Of a DNA stretch of 64,000 nt, positions 50,372-59,973 are shown in pieces. How positions within the stretch are numbered: the stretch's first letter is position 1; each line of letters opens with the position of its first letter. The stretch is from positions 6,519-70,518 of the forward strand of contig DVKY01000122.1 in assembly GCA_018715765.1 (NCBI GenBank). Direction: 5' to 3'. Under the pieces are notes generated by a model. It was given only the letters and a program-made list of their open reading frames with translations. It ran no database searches and had not been told where the DNA came from. A program made the translations under genes and the position numbers. The stretch comes from Fimivicinus intestinavium. Its GTDB lineage: Bacteria; Bacillota; Clostridia; Oscillospirales; Acutalibacteraceae.

Positions 50372-51081
50372 GCGTTTCCCTCCTTACGCTCCATTGGCTT
50401 TTTCAGCAGTGCGAACAGCAGGAGAATCAGCCCCATCGCAGGCGGTAAAAAACGATCCGGCCCGAAAGCCGCCAGGCAGATGACCGACACGGCGACGCCA
50501 ATCAGGGCGGGGAGGTGGTTCCTGCGCTCGCGCCACTGGTTGATAAAGATGACCACAAACAGGGCGGTCATCACAAAATCAATGCCCTGTGTGTGAAAGG
50601 TGAAAAGGGAACCGAACAGCGCGCCAAGCGCTGTTCCGCCCACCCAGTAGCTTTGGTTGAGCAGGGTGACAAACAGATAGAACCAGCCGGGCTCCACGCC
50701 CTCCGGTACTTCGGCGGAGCAGACAATGGAAAACGTTTCATCGCACAGGCCAAAGATAAGGTACCATTTTTTCCATCCGGTTTTTTCATATCGCTCCAGC
50801 ATGGAAACCCCGTAGAACAGATGGCGCGCATTGACCATCAGCGTCAGCAGAAACGCTGAGAGCGGGTCAAAGGCAGCGGTGAGCAGGCTGATGGCAACAA
50901 ACTGCATGGACCCTGCGAAGGTGACGGCGCTCATGAGGATGCTCCAGTAAAAGGCGAAGCCCTTGCTGACCATCAAAATGCCATAGGCGGCGCCCAAAAA
51001 CAAAAAGCCGGCCAGCACCGGGATGGTATGAGGAAAGGCCGCTTTCAGCGCGGCCTTTTTGGAATGTGTTTTTGGAATCAT
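50368..51081 (-). CDS. azlC: AzlC family, branched-chain amino acid export large subunit
   Basis: A 237-residue membrane protein with six to seven hydrophobic segments; it contains AFPHTIPVLAGFLFLGAAYG, AGSMQFVAISLL and the ARHLFYGVSML motif typical of AzlC. With AzlD it exports branched-chain amino acids and gives azaleucine resistance in Bacillus. The start at 51081 follows GGGAGG; the upstream open frame overlaps rmuC coding sequence and is rejected. Confidence 0.92.
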   Translation of the reverse strand: MIPKTHSKKAALKAAFPHTIPVLAGFLFLGAAYGILMVSKGFAFYWSILMSAVTFAGSMQFVAISLLTAAFDPLSAFLLTLMVNARHLFYGVSMLERYEKTGWKKWYLIFGLCDETFSIVCSAEVPEGVEPGWFYLFVTLLNQSYWVGGTALGALFGSLFTFHTQGIDFVMTALFVVIFINQWRERRNHLPALIGVAVSVICLAAFGPDRFLPPAMGLILLLFALLKKPMERKEGNA

Positions 51082-51103
51082 TCTGTGCCTCCCGAAGAGA
51101 TCG

Positions 51104-52519
51104 TTATGCAGTGGGAGAAGGGGGCCTGTCCTCCTCATCGGAGCCGGACGCTTCCATTTGCAGCAGCCGGTCGGCCTCGGCCGGCTCCAGGCTCTCAACC
51201 TTGCGCAGCTTATTCTGGATCAGGCGGCTGCGGTTCTGGGCGTCCCCAATCGTGCGGCCGGCTTCGTCGATCTTCTTGCGCGCCTTTTCGAGCAGATCGC
51301 TGAATTTACCGTATTGCGCCTTAGCCGCGGCGAGCAGCTCGCGCACCTCTTTTGCCTTCTCGTTGACGGTGACCGCCTTAAAGCCGATGGCGAGGGAATT
51401 GAGCAGCGCCGTGATCGTCGTCGGCCCGGCAATGAGCACATTGTATTGGCTCTGAATCTGCTCTGTCAGCCCGCTGCGGGAGGAGGTGACCTCCGCATAC
51501 AGGCCCTCTGTCGCCAGATATAAAATGGCAAACGGCGTGGTGCGCGGCTCGTTGATATATTTCCGCACGGTTTTCGCCTCGTCCCGCACGCGCGCCTCAA
51601 GCGCCTTGCGCGCCGCGGCGAGGCCCTCCTGGTCGGCGCGGTCTGCCGCATCGCACAGCCGGGCGTAATCCTCCATCGGGAATTTGGAATCAATGGGGAG
51701 GAAGGTTTCCGCCCCATCCTCCTCTCCGGAGGGGAGGCGCACCGCAAATTCCACCCGTTCAGCGGAATTCGGTTTAGGCGCCCAATTGCGCTCATAGCGC
51801 TGCGGGATCGTTTCATCGAGGATATTTTCCAGCTGCACCTCCGCCCACGTGCCGCGCGCCTTGACGTTTGTGAGCACGCGATTGAGCGCAGTGACATGAT
51901 CCGTCACCCCTGTGGAGAGCTCCTTCATCTCGCCGAGCGATTTATAGAGGTTTTCCAGCTGATCGGAAACGGTCTTGAAGGAGCTGTCCAACCGTGTAGA
52001 GAGCGTAGCCGTCAGCTTTTCATCCACGGTAGCGCGCATCTGGTCGAGCTTTTTCTCGTTGCTCTCCTGCATCCGGGTGATCGCGCCCTCCACCAGACGG
52101 CTCTGTTTGTCATTCTGCTCCGTATTCTGTGTGCGGATCTGATCCAGAGAGACGCGCAGCGCCTGTGTCAATTGCTTTTGATGCTCATAGTTTGCCCGGG
52201 TCATCTCGCCGAGCTGGGCAGACATCTCGCGCAGGCTTTTCCCGGTCTCCTCCCGCAGAGCCTGCTGATATTGCAGCGTGTCGCGCCTGCTGCGTCCGAA
52301 TTCATCCGCCGTCTGCCGCCCAAGCTGCTCGAGCAGCTTGCCGAAGGCGGCGAGCTGCGCCGCTGAGTCCTTCTCCGAGGCCTGTATCTGGGCGGCAAGA
52401 GATTCCAGCTGCCGATGAAGCGCTTTTTCTTCCTGCTTGCTCCGGCCATTCTGCACAAGGGCAAGCGCTAAAACCGCAACGCCCACCGCCAGAGCGGCTG
52501 CGGCCAAAAACAATTCCAT
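51104..52519 (-). CDS. rmuC: DNA recombination protein RmuC
   Basis: A 471-residue protein with an N-terminal membrane helix (residues 2-22), a long coiled coil (about 30-210) and the C-terminal RmuC nuclease-like domain, including GTWAEVQLENILDE, LPIDSKFPMEDY, YATEGLYAEV and the GPTTITALLNSLAIGFKAV motif. RmuC limits inversion-type rearrangements at short inverted repeats. GGAGGA precedes the ATG. azlC follows after 22 bp, so they may be cotranscribed. Confidence 0.95.
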   Translation of the reverse strand: MELFLAAAALAVGVAVLALALVQNGRSKQEEKALHRQLESLAAQIQASEKDSAAQLAAFGKLLEQLGRQTADEFGRSRRDTLQYQQALREETGKSLREMSAQLGEMTRANYEHQKQLTQALRVSLDQIRTQNTEQNDKQSRLVEGAITRMQESNEKKLDQMRATVDEKLTATLSTRLDSSFKTVSDQLENLYKSLGEMKELSTGVTDHVTALNRVLTNVKARGTWAEVQLENILDETIPQRYERNWAPKPNSAERVEFAVRLPSGEEDGAETFLPIDSKFPMEDYARLCDAADRADQEGLAAARKALEARVRDEAKTVRKYINEPRTTPFAILYLATEGLYAEVTSSRSGLTEQIQSQYNVLIAGPTTITALLNSLAIGFKAVTVNEKAKEVRELLAAAKAQYGKFSDLLEKARKKIDEAGRTIGDAQNRSRLIQNKLRKVESLEPAEADRLLQMEASGSDEEDRPPSPTA

Positions 52520-52652
52520 AAAATTATCCTCCGTTCGTTAACCCTTCCTGCCGGGGAGAAAAACAAGGCTCCTCCTTCCGGTGAGCGCTTTGAAGCCGCC
52601 GGACAGGGGAGCACACAGCAGGGCGGGACCTTAAAGCCCGCCGGGCCGGTTT

Positions 52653-54092
52653 TTAAAGGCTGAGCTTTTGCGCGATATCCCGCGCCACAACGATCCCGGT
52701 CACACTCGCCTGCATTAAGCCGCGTGTAATGCCGGCGCCATCGCCGATTGCGTAGAGGTTTTTAACGGTTGTTTCAAAGTTTTTATCTACCGTGAGCTTG
52801 GAGGAATAGAATTTTACCTCCACACCGTAGAGCAGCGTGTTTTTGGAATACAACCCCGGCGCAACCTTGTCAAAAGCGCGCAGCGCCTCAATGATGCTTG
52901 TCAGATGGCGGTGCGGCAGCACAAACGAAAGGTCGCCCGGCACTGCGGTCGTCAGGGTCGCCCGGGTGGTCGATTTGCGCAGGCGGGATGGATCTGTTCG
53001 CCGGCCCATCAGCAAATCGCCCAGCCGCTGCACCATAATCCCACCGCCGGTAAGCATATTGCCCAGTTGGGCAATATACCGCCCATATTCGATTGGCTGG
53101 TTAAACGGCTCCGTAAAGGAGGTGGAAACCAGCAGGGCAAAATTGGTGTTCTCCGTGTGAGAGGTGTGATCGGCATAGCTGTGCCCGTTGACAACGGCAA
53201 TGCTTTGCTCAAACGTGCCGTTGAACCCCGCGTTATAGTGCTCCTCGCTGACAATTCCGCCTGGGTTCATACAAAAGGTGCGCACCTTGTTTTCAAACGT
53301 ATCGGAATAGTAGACCATTTTTGCCTCGTAGAGATGCCTGGTCAGGTGATCCATGACGGCGTTTGGCACCTCAACGCGCACGCCGATATCCACCTCGTTG
53401 TTGCACGTGGGAATGTGGTGCTCGTGTGCGATGCCGGCCAGCCACTCTGCGCCGCCCCGCCCCGGAGCTGCGACGACATAACGGGCGGAAATCTCCCGCA
53501 CGCTGCCGTCGTGCTCCCTCAGGCACACGCCGGTTACGGCGCCTTCGGGCGTAATTACCGGATCGGCATGCGTGCGCTCCAGGAAGGTAAAGCCGCTGCG
53601 CTTCGCCAGGTGGTCGTACATGGCCTTGAGCACCTCGTAGGAATACTCCGTGCCCATGTGGCGCACCGGGCAGCGTACAAGGTGGATATTATGCCGACTG
53701 CATGCATAGGCGATCTCATCGGATTTTTTATCGTTGAGGCCAAACACCTCCTGCGGCGCGCCAAAATCCAGATACATCGAATCCGCATAGCGAATGAGAG
53801 CGCGCACTTCCTCCACGGGGAGGTAGTTGACAAGATTGCCCCCAACCTCCTCCGAGAGGGAAAGCTTGCCGTCTGAAAAGGCGCCGGCGCCGGCCCACCC
53901 GCTCATGATATTGCAGGGGCTACAGCGCACGCAAACGCCATGCTTACGCGCCGGGCAGCGCCTGCGCGTAATGTTGATGCCCTCATCCACAATCAGCACG
54001 CGCAGGGTTTCCGGCGCGTGCCGGTAGAGCTCCAGCGCGGTGAAGATCCCCGCGGGGCCGGCGCCGATAATTACAACGTCATATTGTTCCAT
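52653..54092 (-). CDS. FAD-dependent oxidoreductase (COG2509 family)
   Basis: A 479-residue flavoprotein. The N-terminal dinucleotide-binding motif VVIIGAGPAGIFTALEL is followed by a cysteine-rich stretch (RRRCPARKHGVCVRCSPCNIMSGWAGAGAFSDG), the GRGGAEWL loop, and a C-terminal FAD motif NLYAIGDGAGITRGLMQASVTG. This is the pattern of a widespread but poorly characterised 'uncharacterised FAD-dependent dehydrogenase' family; the cysteine cluster may bind a metal or act in redox. Substrate unknown. AGGATTATT precedes the ATG. The gap 54093-54437 upstream holds only promoter sequences of the next gene. Confidence 0.88.
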   Translation of the reverse strand: MEQYDVVIIGAGPAGIFTALELYRHAPETLRVLIVDEGINITRRRCPARKHGVCVRCSPCNIMSGWAGAGAFSDGKLSLSEEVGGNLVNYLPVEEVRALIRYADSMYLDFGAPQEVFGLNDKKSDEIAYACSRHNIHLVRCPVRHMGTEYSYEVLKAMYDHLAKRSGFTFLERTHADPVITPEGAVTGVCLREHDGSVREISARYVVAAPGRGGAEWLAGIAHEHHIPTCNNEVDIGVRVEVPNAVMDHLTRHLYEAKMVYYSDTFENKVRTFCMNPGGIVSEEHYNAGFNGTFEQSIAVVNGHSYADHTSHTENTNFALLVSTSFTEPFNQPIEYGRYIAQLGNMLTGGGIMVQRLGDLLMGRRTDPSRLRKSTTRATLTTAVPGDLSFVLPHRHLTSIIEALRAFDKVAPGLYSKNTLLYGVEVKFYSSKLTVDKNFETTVKNLYAIGDGAGITRGLMQASVTGIVVARDIAQKLSL

Positions 54093-54332
54093 AATAATCC
54101 TTTATAATCCTTTCTGCTCCTGAGCCATCCGGCGAACGCTTCTGGCCGCTGTAGGCGCAAATAAAACCATACTATTATAGCATCTCCTATGAGGAGGTGC
54201 AAGCAGTATCTTTCGGCGAAAAATCCGCAGCACAGGCGGGCCATACATGCCGGGGCCTGAGCCCCTGGAAGATGCAGCGTGCATTTTTAAGAGAACACTA
54301 CATATAAATGAAAATGAAGAAGAAAAAAGATA

Positions 54333-54361
54333 TTGACTTCCCATGTGCAGTTTGTTAAAAT
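54333..54361 (+). promoter_or_regulatory. Sigma-A promoter of the lipoprotein gene
   Basis: TTGACT (54333-54338) and TAAAAT (54356-54361) are 17 bp apart. Between it and the start codon an inverted repeat, ATCGAC and GTCGAT around 54380-54403, may be an operator. Confidence 0.7.
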
Positions 54362-54437
54362 AAGAACCGCATATCAAGCATCGACAAATTCCGATTGGTC
54401 GATGATAATCTGGTTTTGAGAGAAGGGGAATTGCTCT

Positions 54438-55352
54438 ATGAAAAAAAGCAAACGTTTACTCGCCCTCCTGATGGCGCTCGCGCTGACTGCGGGCTTGGCC
54501 GCCTGCTCGCCGGATGCCGCCGAGGAGGAGAGCTCAACAGATCCCTCCGTTGGTGCGGCGCAGAATGAGGAAACGCTCGCCCCCGGCGAGACGGAGAGCG
54601 ATACACAGGCTGTGTCAGATACCCAGCCGGTATCTGGTGGGGATGATGTTTCTGTAGCGCCGGGCAACGATGAGCCCGCCAACAGCGACACGCCCAGCAC
54701 GACTGCGCCGAAGGCCGACACGAACGACCCCACCAAGATGACAACCGCCCAGCTGGTGAATTATTACAATACCGCTGCGAACAATGCCAAAGCAAAGGCG
54801 AAGAGCATTGTAAAGACGCAGACTCTGGCCGATAAGGTCAAGGATCCGGAAATCAGCAATAGTGCATTGCAGGCGATTGCGCCTGGCGTGATGAACCTGT
54901 TCCTTTCCTCTGATCCAAAGGATGCCAACGAGACATATTCCTCCGCAGCGGATAAGAACGCGAACTTCCCGGTGCGCGGCCAGAGCTACGCGAGCAAGCT
55001 GACGGCAAGCGACGTCTCCTCCGCCACCTGCAAGAAGAGCGGCAATAACTATGTGGTCACGCTGAAGGTGAAGGGTACATCCGCTGACAAGGCGCTGAAC
55101 ACCGTCAAGGAAAGTGAAGTGCGGGACGGTATGGCGAAGGCCTCTAGCTTTGGCGTTAAGCTGAATTCGCTTTCTATTACCAACGGTGTTGGGACGATTA
55201 CGGCAACGATCGACGCCAATGGTCGCCTGCTCTCCGCCTCCTATGAGCAATCGAGCATTAATATTACGTTAAATGTGAAAATCCCTCTGTTTAGCGCTTT
55301 GGATGCAAAAGTGGTCATTCGCCTGTGCGACTGGTTCACGATCAACTGGTAA
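54438..55352 (+). CDS. Secreted lipoprotein, unknown function
   Basis: A 304-residue lipoprotein with lipobox LAACSP (lipid cysteine near residue 23). A Ser/Thr/Pro/Glu-rich linker (about residues 24-95) precedes a folded domain of about 200 residues: MTTAQLVNYYNTAANNAKAKAKS, then a beta-rich C-terminus with TCKKSGNNYVVTLKVKG, ITNGVGTITATIDANGRLLSASYE and a hydrophobic strand NITLNVKIPLF. The pattern resembles substrate- or polymer-binding surface lipoproteins of Clostridia, but I do not recognise the family. It has its own promoter and terminator. Confidence 0.82.
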   Translation: MKKSKRLLALLMALALTAGLAACSPDAAEEESSTDPSVGAAQNEETLAPGETESDTQAVSDTQPVSGGDDVSVAPGNDEPANSDTPSTTAPKADTNDPTKMTTAQLVNYYNTAANNAKAKAKSIVKTQTLADKVKDPEISNSALQAIAPGVMNLFLSSDPKDANETYSSAADKNANFPVRGQSYASKLTASDVSSATCKKSGNNYVVTLKVKGTSADKALNTVKESEVRDGMAKASSFGVKLNSLSITNGVGTITATIDANGRLLSASYEQSSINITLNVKIPLFSALDAKVVIRLCDWFTINW

Positions 55353-55376
55353 CAGATTTTAACTGAATCTTGCTTG

Positions 55377-55411
55377 GAGCGCCCCGCTGCTTTGCGGGGC
55401 GCTCTGTTTTT
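55377..55411 (+). terminator. Intrinsic terminator of the lipoprotein gene
   Basis: GAGCGCCCCGC pairs with GCGGGGCGCTC around TGCTTT, followed by a T-run. Confidence 0.92.
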
Positions 55412-55535
55412 ATCCGAAGATGGGGGGTGCCTCCTCTGCGCAGGGGGAGCAAGCCCTGGTGGCCTGAGAGGAGCCGTAAACGCCGTTTCCCCGCCGTATC
55501 CATGTGGTCCCTTCCCCCGCCGGGAATATCGTTCC

Positions 55536-55564
55536 TTTACAGGATGCCAGTGCGCTGCTATAAT
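55536..55564 (+). promoter_or_regulatory. Sigma-A promoter of the GtrA gene
   Basis: TTTACA (55536-55541) and TATAAT (55559-55564) are 17 bp apart, 45 bases before the start codon. Confidence 0.75.
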
Positions 55565-55608
55565 GAAAATAGGCTTTTCGCTATCTTTTACAAAAGGAGT
55601 TCCTGTGC

Positions 55609-56127
55609 ATGAAAAAAGCAGACGGCAAAAATTTGACTGCAACAGCCCCTGAAAATCCGCCCAGGCTGACAAAGAAGCAAAATATCCTACAGGCCGTAAA
55701 GTTTGCGCTGTTCTCCGCCAGCGCGGGCATCATCCAATTTGTAAGCTTTACGCTGCTGCATGAGGTGCTCAAGCTCCCCTACTGGCCGGGATATCTGACT
55801 GCCCTTGTTTTATCTGTGCTGTGGAATTTCACCTTTAACCGAAAATATACCTTTAAATCTGCAAATAACGTCCCAGTTGCGATGCTGAAGGTTGCATGCT
55901 TTTATCTGGTATTCACGCCGCTCTCCACCTGGTGGGGGGACGCCCTTGTAGACGGGCTCGGGTGGAATGAATATCTTGTGCTTGCGGGGACGATGCTGAT
56001 TAATTTTGTTACGGAATTTCTCTATGACCGGTTTTTTGTTTTCAGAAAATCGATCAACACCAATGAGCTTGGCAAAAAGGAGCAGGAAAAGCTGGCGGAG
56101 CAGGCCGCGCACCAAACGCAGCAATAA
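55609..56127 (+). CDS. GtrA family membrane protein
   Basis: A 172-residue protein with four transmembrane helices (about residues 28-50, 60-80, 95-115, 125-148) and the family pattern FALFSASAGIIQFVSFTLL, VLSVLWNFTFNRKYTF and FVTEFLYDRFFVF. GtrA-like proteins take part in translocating lipid-linked sugars for envelope polysaccharides. The charged C-terminal tail (KKEQEKLAEQAAHQTQQ) is extra. AAGGAG precedes the ATG. Confidence 0.88.
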   Translation: MKKADGKNLTATAPENPPRLTKKQNILQAVKFALFSASAGIIQFVSFTLLHEVLKLPYWPGYLTALVLSVLWNFTFNRKYTFKSANNVPVAMLKVACFYLVFTPLSTWWGDALVDGLGWNEYLVLAGTMLINFVTEFLYDRFFVFRKSINTNELGKKEQEKLAEQAAHQTQQ

Positions 56128-56335
56128 CGCTCCGCTGGGCTCCCGGGCGGTTGTGGGCGCACATAGCGCTGCGCCTGAACTTGCCGGCGAAACGGCGGGA
56201 TAATCAAAAGAGCCTCGCGCTGCCGGTGCGTCTGCAACCTTTCTTGAAGAGAAGGCTGCACCGCACGCTCCGCAGCGCGGGGCTCTATCTGTTTGGCGTT
56301 GTGCGCCATGAGACCTCCCGGCGCGGCCGCCGGCT

Positions 56336-57385
56336 TTAGGCCGCGGTAGAAGCGGCCGCCTGCTGAGGCTCAGCGGAAGTGCTGGCGCCGGAAGGAGCTT
56401 GCGTTTCTGCTTCATTTTCTTCATGCTCCTGTGTAACCAGTTTCTCGCAGCGCTTGAGCACGGAGTTTTTTTGCTTGACCTCAAAAGCATCCTCCCGGGC
56501 CTGCAAAAGCGCCGCCAGCTCGCCGCCCTTCATGCTGTTGAGCACATCCTGCTGATACTGGGTGAAATAGACGCCATCCTCCATGAGGGGATTCAGCTTC
56601 TGCACCACATAAATATAGGAGCCCAGCGTGATCACCTTGACCTCATTGGCCTTCATTGCCGCTACCTGATCGTAAAAGCCTTCGGGATAAGCGGTGTTAT
56701 CCGCATCGATCACAGAGGCGGTGAATTCCCCTGCGCCGGAGCTGTTTTGGGTTTTTAGATAGTCGTCGTTAACCTGTGCCATAGAGGCGCCGCCCTGAAT
56801 GTTTTTCGCCATATTGTTAAACTGCTGCGTAATCTCGTTCACACGCGCTTCGCTGAGAGCAACCTGCTCGCCGGCATCATTGATATCCGTCAAGTAACCG
56901 TCGATGGAATAGAACACCACAAAGTGACTGGAAAAGTAGGCCTTCAGCTCCTCCTCTGATACGGGCTGCGAACCGTCAGGGCCATAATAGGCCTCCAGTA
57001 GGAGCGCTTTGCGCTCTTCGTTTTCCCGCGCCTTCATCAGCGTTTGCTTGCTGATGCCGAGACGGTTATAATAGCCGCTGAAAAATTTCCACTGCTGGTT
57101 CACCCAGGAGGAGGCGCTTGACTCCTGCTCCGTGCCAAGGCGCACCGCCTGCTCTGCAGCAACCGTGTTGACCGCAACATATTCTCTGCACAGCTGAATG
57201 GCGTTTTCCCGCGCATCTCCGGGATAATCCTCCGGGGAACGGACGACAAGATCATAGTAGTAGGTGTAAATTTCGCTGCTGAGCTGCGCACCGCCGATGG
57301 AAAGCGCCGTCTTTGGCCCGCTGCAGGCGGTTAGAAGCGTGAATAAGAGCGTCAGCGCCGCAAGGGCGCATAAAATCCGTTTCAT
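56336..57385 (-). CDS. PrsA/SurA-type peptidyl-prolyl isomerase lipoprotein
   Basis: A 349-residue lipoprotein foldase with lipobox LLTACSG. The N-terminal helical chaperone part (SSEIYTYYYDLVVRSPEDYPGDARENAIQLCREYVAVNTVAAEQA) resembles SurA-N domains. A central parvulin-like region includes FVVFYSIDGYLTD and NKMAKNIQGGASMAQVNDDYLKTQNSSGAGE-type sequence, and the domain ends near YIYVVQKLNPLMEDG. The parvulin core is weakly conserved, so isomerase activity is uncertain. The C-terminal tail is low-complexity. The start at 57385 follows GGAGG. Confidence 0.82.
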   Translation of the reverse strand: MKRILCALAALTLLFTLLTACSGPKTALSIGGAQLSSEIYTYYYDLVVRSPEDYPGDARENAIQLCREYVAVNTVAAEQAVRLGTEQESSASSWVNQQWKFFSGYYNRLGISKQTLMKARENEERKALLLEAYYGPDGSQPVSEEELKAYFSSHFVVFYSIDGYLTDINDAGEQVALSEARVNEITQQFNNMAKNIQGGASMAQVNDDYLKTQNSSGAGEFTASVIDADNTAYPEGFYDQVAAMKANEVKVITLGSYIYVVQKLNPLMEDGVYFTQYQQDVLNSMKGGELAALLQAREDAFEVKQKNSVLKRCEKLVTQEHEENEAETQAPSGASTSAEPQQAAASTAA

Positions 57386-57460
57386 AGCAACCTCCATTTT
57401 ACCGGCAGGGCCGGGAGAACAATCTGTCAGCATGATTGTGCGGAGAGCGCTCTGTTTCGA

Positions 57461-57505
57461 GGCTTGTCCGCTATTTTATTATACATCATCGGAGGGAAAA
57501 AGTCT
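57461..57505 (-). promoter_or_regulatory. Candidate promoter of the PrsA-like gene
   Basis: On the minus strand a TAGACT-TATAAT pair (17-bp spacer, one mismatch in the -35) lies in the 57465-57505 region, about 90 bases before the start codon. Confidence 0.5.
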
Positions 57506-57510
57506 AGAAA

Positions 57511-57542
57511 CTCGGCGGCCCCCCTTTCAAAAGGCCGCCGAG
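57511..57542. promoter_or_regulatory. 10-bp inverted repeat between divergent genes
   Basis: CTCGGCGGCC (57511-57520) and GGCCGCCGAG (57533-57542) are perfectly complementary. The gap lies between two divergent genes, so a terminator role is unlikely unless a transcript crosses it; an operator or leader hairpin is possible. Confidence 0.45.
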
Positions 57543-57662
57543 TGTGCTAAAATATTTCTATATAATCAGGCGCACGGACGCAGTGGCGCTCTTATGGGCC
57601 CGGCGTGTGGCCCACTCTGGAGCGAATCCGTGTTTCTCTGAATGAATCAGGAAAAATGGGGT

Positions 57663-58853
57663 ATGACAATGCAATTTCAATTTTCAAACCGAATTTCCTC
57701 GTTGCAGCCTTCCGCGATTCGGGAAATTCTGAAAGCAACCTCCCAGCCGGATGTGATTCCCTTCGCGGCCGGGAACCCCGCGCCGGAGGCCTTCCCTGTG
57801 GACGAGGTGCGAGAGATTACGGCAAAGCTGCTTGCCGAACGGCCGGTGGACTGCCTGCAATATGGCGTTACGGAGGGGTATGCGCCTCTGCGGGAGCGGC
57901 TCTCTGCCTATATGAAAGCCAAGCATAACATCGGCCGTGATTTTGACAACCTGATTGTTACCTCCGGCGCGCAGCAGGTGATGGACCTGGCAACAAAAGC
58001 CCTCTGTAACGAGGGGGATACGGTTCTCTGCGAGGCGCCGTCCTTCATCGGCTCGCTGAATTGCTTCCGCTCCTATGGCGCAAAGCTGCGCGGGATCCCT
58101 GTGCAGGCGGACGGCATGGATGTGGAGGAACTGGAACGCGCCCTGCAAGAGGAGCAAAACGTCCGGTTTATTTATACCATTCCGAATTTTCAAAATCCGG
58201 CCGGCGTGACGATGTCGCTTGCCAAGCGCCAACGGGTTTACGAGCTGGCCAGGCAGTATGGTGTGCTTATTGTGGAGGATAACCCCTATGGCGATTTGCG
58301 CGTGGCGGGCGAACATGTGCCGGCGATCAAGAGCTTTGATGAAGAGGGCTACGTCCTCTATGCAGGCTCGTTTTCTAAGATTCTGTCGCCCGGTATGCGC
58401 GTGGGCTATGCCGTTGCGCCCGCGCCGTTGATTGCGAAAATGACTGTTGGAAAGCAGGCGTCGGACGTTCACACGACGATGCTCTGCCAGTTGATTGTGG
58501 ATGAATGGATGGCGCATTACGATATCGAAGCGCATATTCAGAAAATCTGCGGGATTTATCGCAAAAAGCTCAACCTGATGTGCGATCTGATTGACAGCGA
58601 GCTGGGGGACTTTGTCACCTACAACCGGCCGGAGGGCGGCCTGTTCATCTGGTGCGCTCTGCCGGAGGGCGTGGATATGACGGCGTTCTGCCAGAAGGCG
58701 GTGGAGCGCAAGGTTGCGGTGGTGCCAGGCTCTGCTTTCATGACGCATGAGGATGACCCAACCCAGTGCTTCCGGCTGAATTTCTCAACGCCTACGGATG
58801 AGGCCATCGTCAGGGGGATGCAGATTTTAGGCCAGTTGAAAAAAGAATTTTAG
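57663..58853 (+). CDS. PLP-dependent aminotransferase, class I/II (2-aminoadipate/aromatic type)
   Basis: A 396-residue fold-type I aminotransferase. It shows IPFAAGNPAPEAFP, LQYGVTEGYAPLRERL, TSGAQQVMDLATKAL, YTIPNFQNPAGVTMSLAKR, EDNPYGDLR and the PLP lysine in AGSFSKILSPGMRVGY, followed by NRPEGGLFIW. This pattern fits the LysN/PatA-like group (multisubstrate 2-oxo acid aminotransferases). The start at 57663 is taken because of the GGAAAAATGGGG stretch upstream; the open frame begins at 57642. trpS follows after 15 bp, so cotranscription is likely. Confidence 0.9.
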   Translation: MTMQFQFSNRISSLQPSAIREILKATSQPDVIPFAAGNPAPEAFPVDEVREITAKLLAERPVDCLQYGVTEGYAPLRERLSAYMKAKHNIGRDFDNLIVTSGAQQVMDLATKALCNEGDTVLCEAPSFIGSLNCFRSYGAKLRGIPVQADGMDVEELERALQEEQNVRFIYTIPNFQNPAGVTMSLAKRQRVYELARQYGVLIVEDNPYGDLRVAGEHVPAIKSFDEEGYVLYAGSFSKILSPGMRVGYAVAPAPLIAKMTVGKQASDVHTTMLCQLIVDEWMAHYDIEAHIQKICGIYRKKLNLMCDLIDSELGDFVTYNRPEGGLFIWCALPEGVDMTAFCQKAVERKVAVVPGSAFMTHEDDPTQCFRLNFSTPTDEAIVRGMQILGQLKKEF

Positions 58854-58868
58854 AGAGCAGGGGATCAC

Positions 58869-59876
58869 ATGGAGCAGCAAACACAACGCAAAAAAAAGAT
58901 TTTAAGCGCGATCCAGCCAAGCGGCATCCCAACGCTCGGCAACTATCTCGGTGCGCTCAAAAACTGGGCGGCCATGGCGGAGGAGTATGATTGCGCTTAT
59001 GCGGTGGCGGATCTGCATGCGATTACGGTGCGGCAAAACCCGGCTGAGCTGCGCCGCCGCACGCTGGAGCTGTATGCCCTGCTGCTTGCAATCGGCCTGG
59101 ATCCGGAGAAAAACCTTGTGTTTATACAAAGCCAGGTGCCCACCCATGCACAGCTCGCGTGGGTGCTTAACTGCTATACACAGTTTGGCGAAATGTCGCG
59201 CATGACGCAGTTTAAGGATAAATCCGCCCAGCATGCGGATAACGTCAATGTGGGCCTGTTTGCTTACCCGGTGCTGATGGCTGCGGATATTTTGCTCTAT
59301 CAGGCGGATTTTGTGCCCGTGGGGGCGGATCAGAAGCAGCACCTGGAAATTACGCGCGATATTGCCGGCCGTTTTAACGGCATTTATGGCAATGTGTTCA
59401 CCATCCCGGAGCCTTTCATCGGCAAAGAGGGGGCGCGCGTGATGTCCCTCCAGGAGCCGGAGAAGAAGATGAGTAAGTCCGATCCAAATGTCAACGGCTT
59501 TATTTCCATGCTGGATGAGCCGGAGGTCATCATGCGCAAGTTTAAACGCGCCGTTACGGATTCGGAGGCCCGCGTAGCCTGTGAGGAAGGCCGTGCAGGC
59601 ATCAACAACCTGATGGGGATTTACAGCTGCTGCACCGGAAAAACAATGGAGCAGATTGAGCAGGAGTTTGACGGGAAAGGGTATGGGGCGTTTAAAACGG
59701 CGGTTGCCGAGGCAGTGATCGAAGAGCTGCGCCCTGTGCAGGAGCGCTTCCGTGCCTACATGAATGATCTCGATTATATCCGCAGCTGCGCTGCAAAGGG
59801 GGCCGAGGCCGCCCGCCGTGTTTCACAGCGCACACTGGATAAGGTGATGAAAAAGGTCGGCTTTGTGCTTGGATAA
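58869..59876 (+). CDS. trpS: Tryptophanyl-tRNA synthetase
   Basis: A 335-residue class I synthetase that charges tRNA-Trp. The first signature is PSGIPTLGNYLGALKNW (HIGH-like region), tryptophan-pocket residues follow, and the KMSKS loop reads KKMSKSD. Length fits the bacterial dimeric enzyme. AGGGGAT precedes the ATG. It ends with a strong terminator. Confidence 0.97.
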   Translation: MEQQTQRKKKILSAIQPSGIPTLGNYLGALKNWAAMAEEYDCAYAVADLHAITVRQNPAELRRRTLELYALLLAIGLDPEKNLVFIQSQVPTHAQLAWVLNCYTQFGEMSRMTQFKDKSAQHADNVNVGLFAYPVLMAADILLYQADFVPVGADQKQHLEITRDIAGRFNGIYGNVFTIPEPFIGKEGARVMSLQEPEKKMSKSDPNVNGFISMLDEPEVIMRKFKRAVTDSEARVACEEGRAGINNLMGIYSCCTGKTMEQIEQEFDGKGYGAFKTAVAEAVIEELRPVQERFRAYMNDLDYIRSCAAKGAEAARRVSQRTLDKVMKKVGFVLG

Positions 59877-59899
59877 GACAGGCCGTTCAGGCTGCAAAA

Positions 59900-59943
59900 G
59901 TACAGCCGGAGGGAAGAGCTCCCTCCGGCTGTACGGCATTTTT
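59900..59943 (+). terminator. Intrinsic terminator of trpS
   Basis: A perfect 15-bp stem (59900-59914 with 59920-59934) with loop AGAGC, then GGCATTTTT. Confidence 0.92.
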
Positions 59944-59973
59944 CAGGGAAACGATCTGATGAAACAAGAGCGC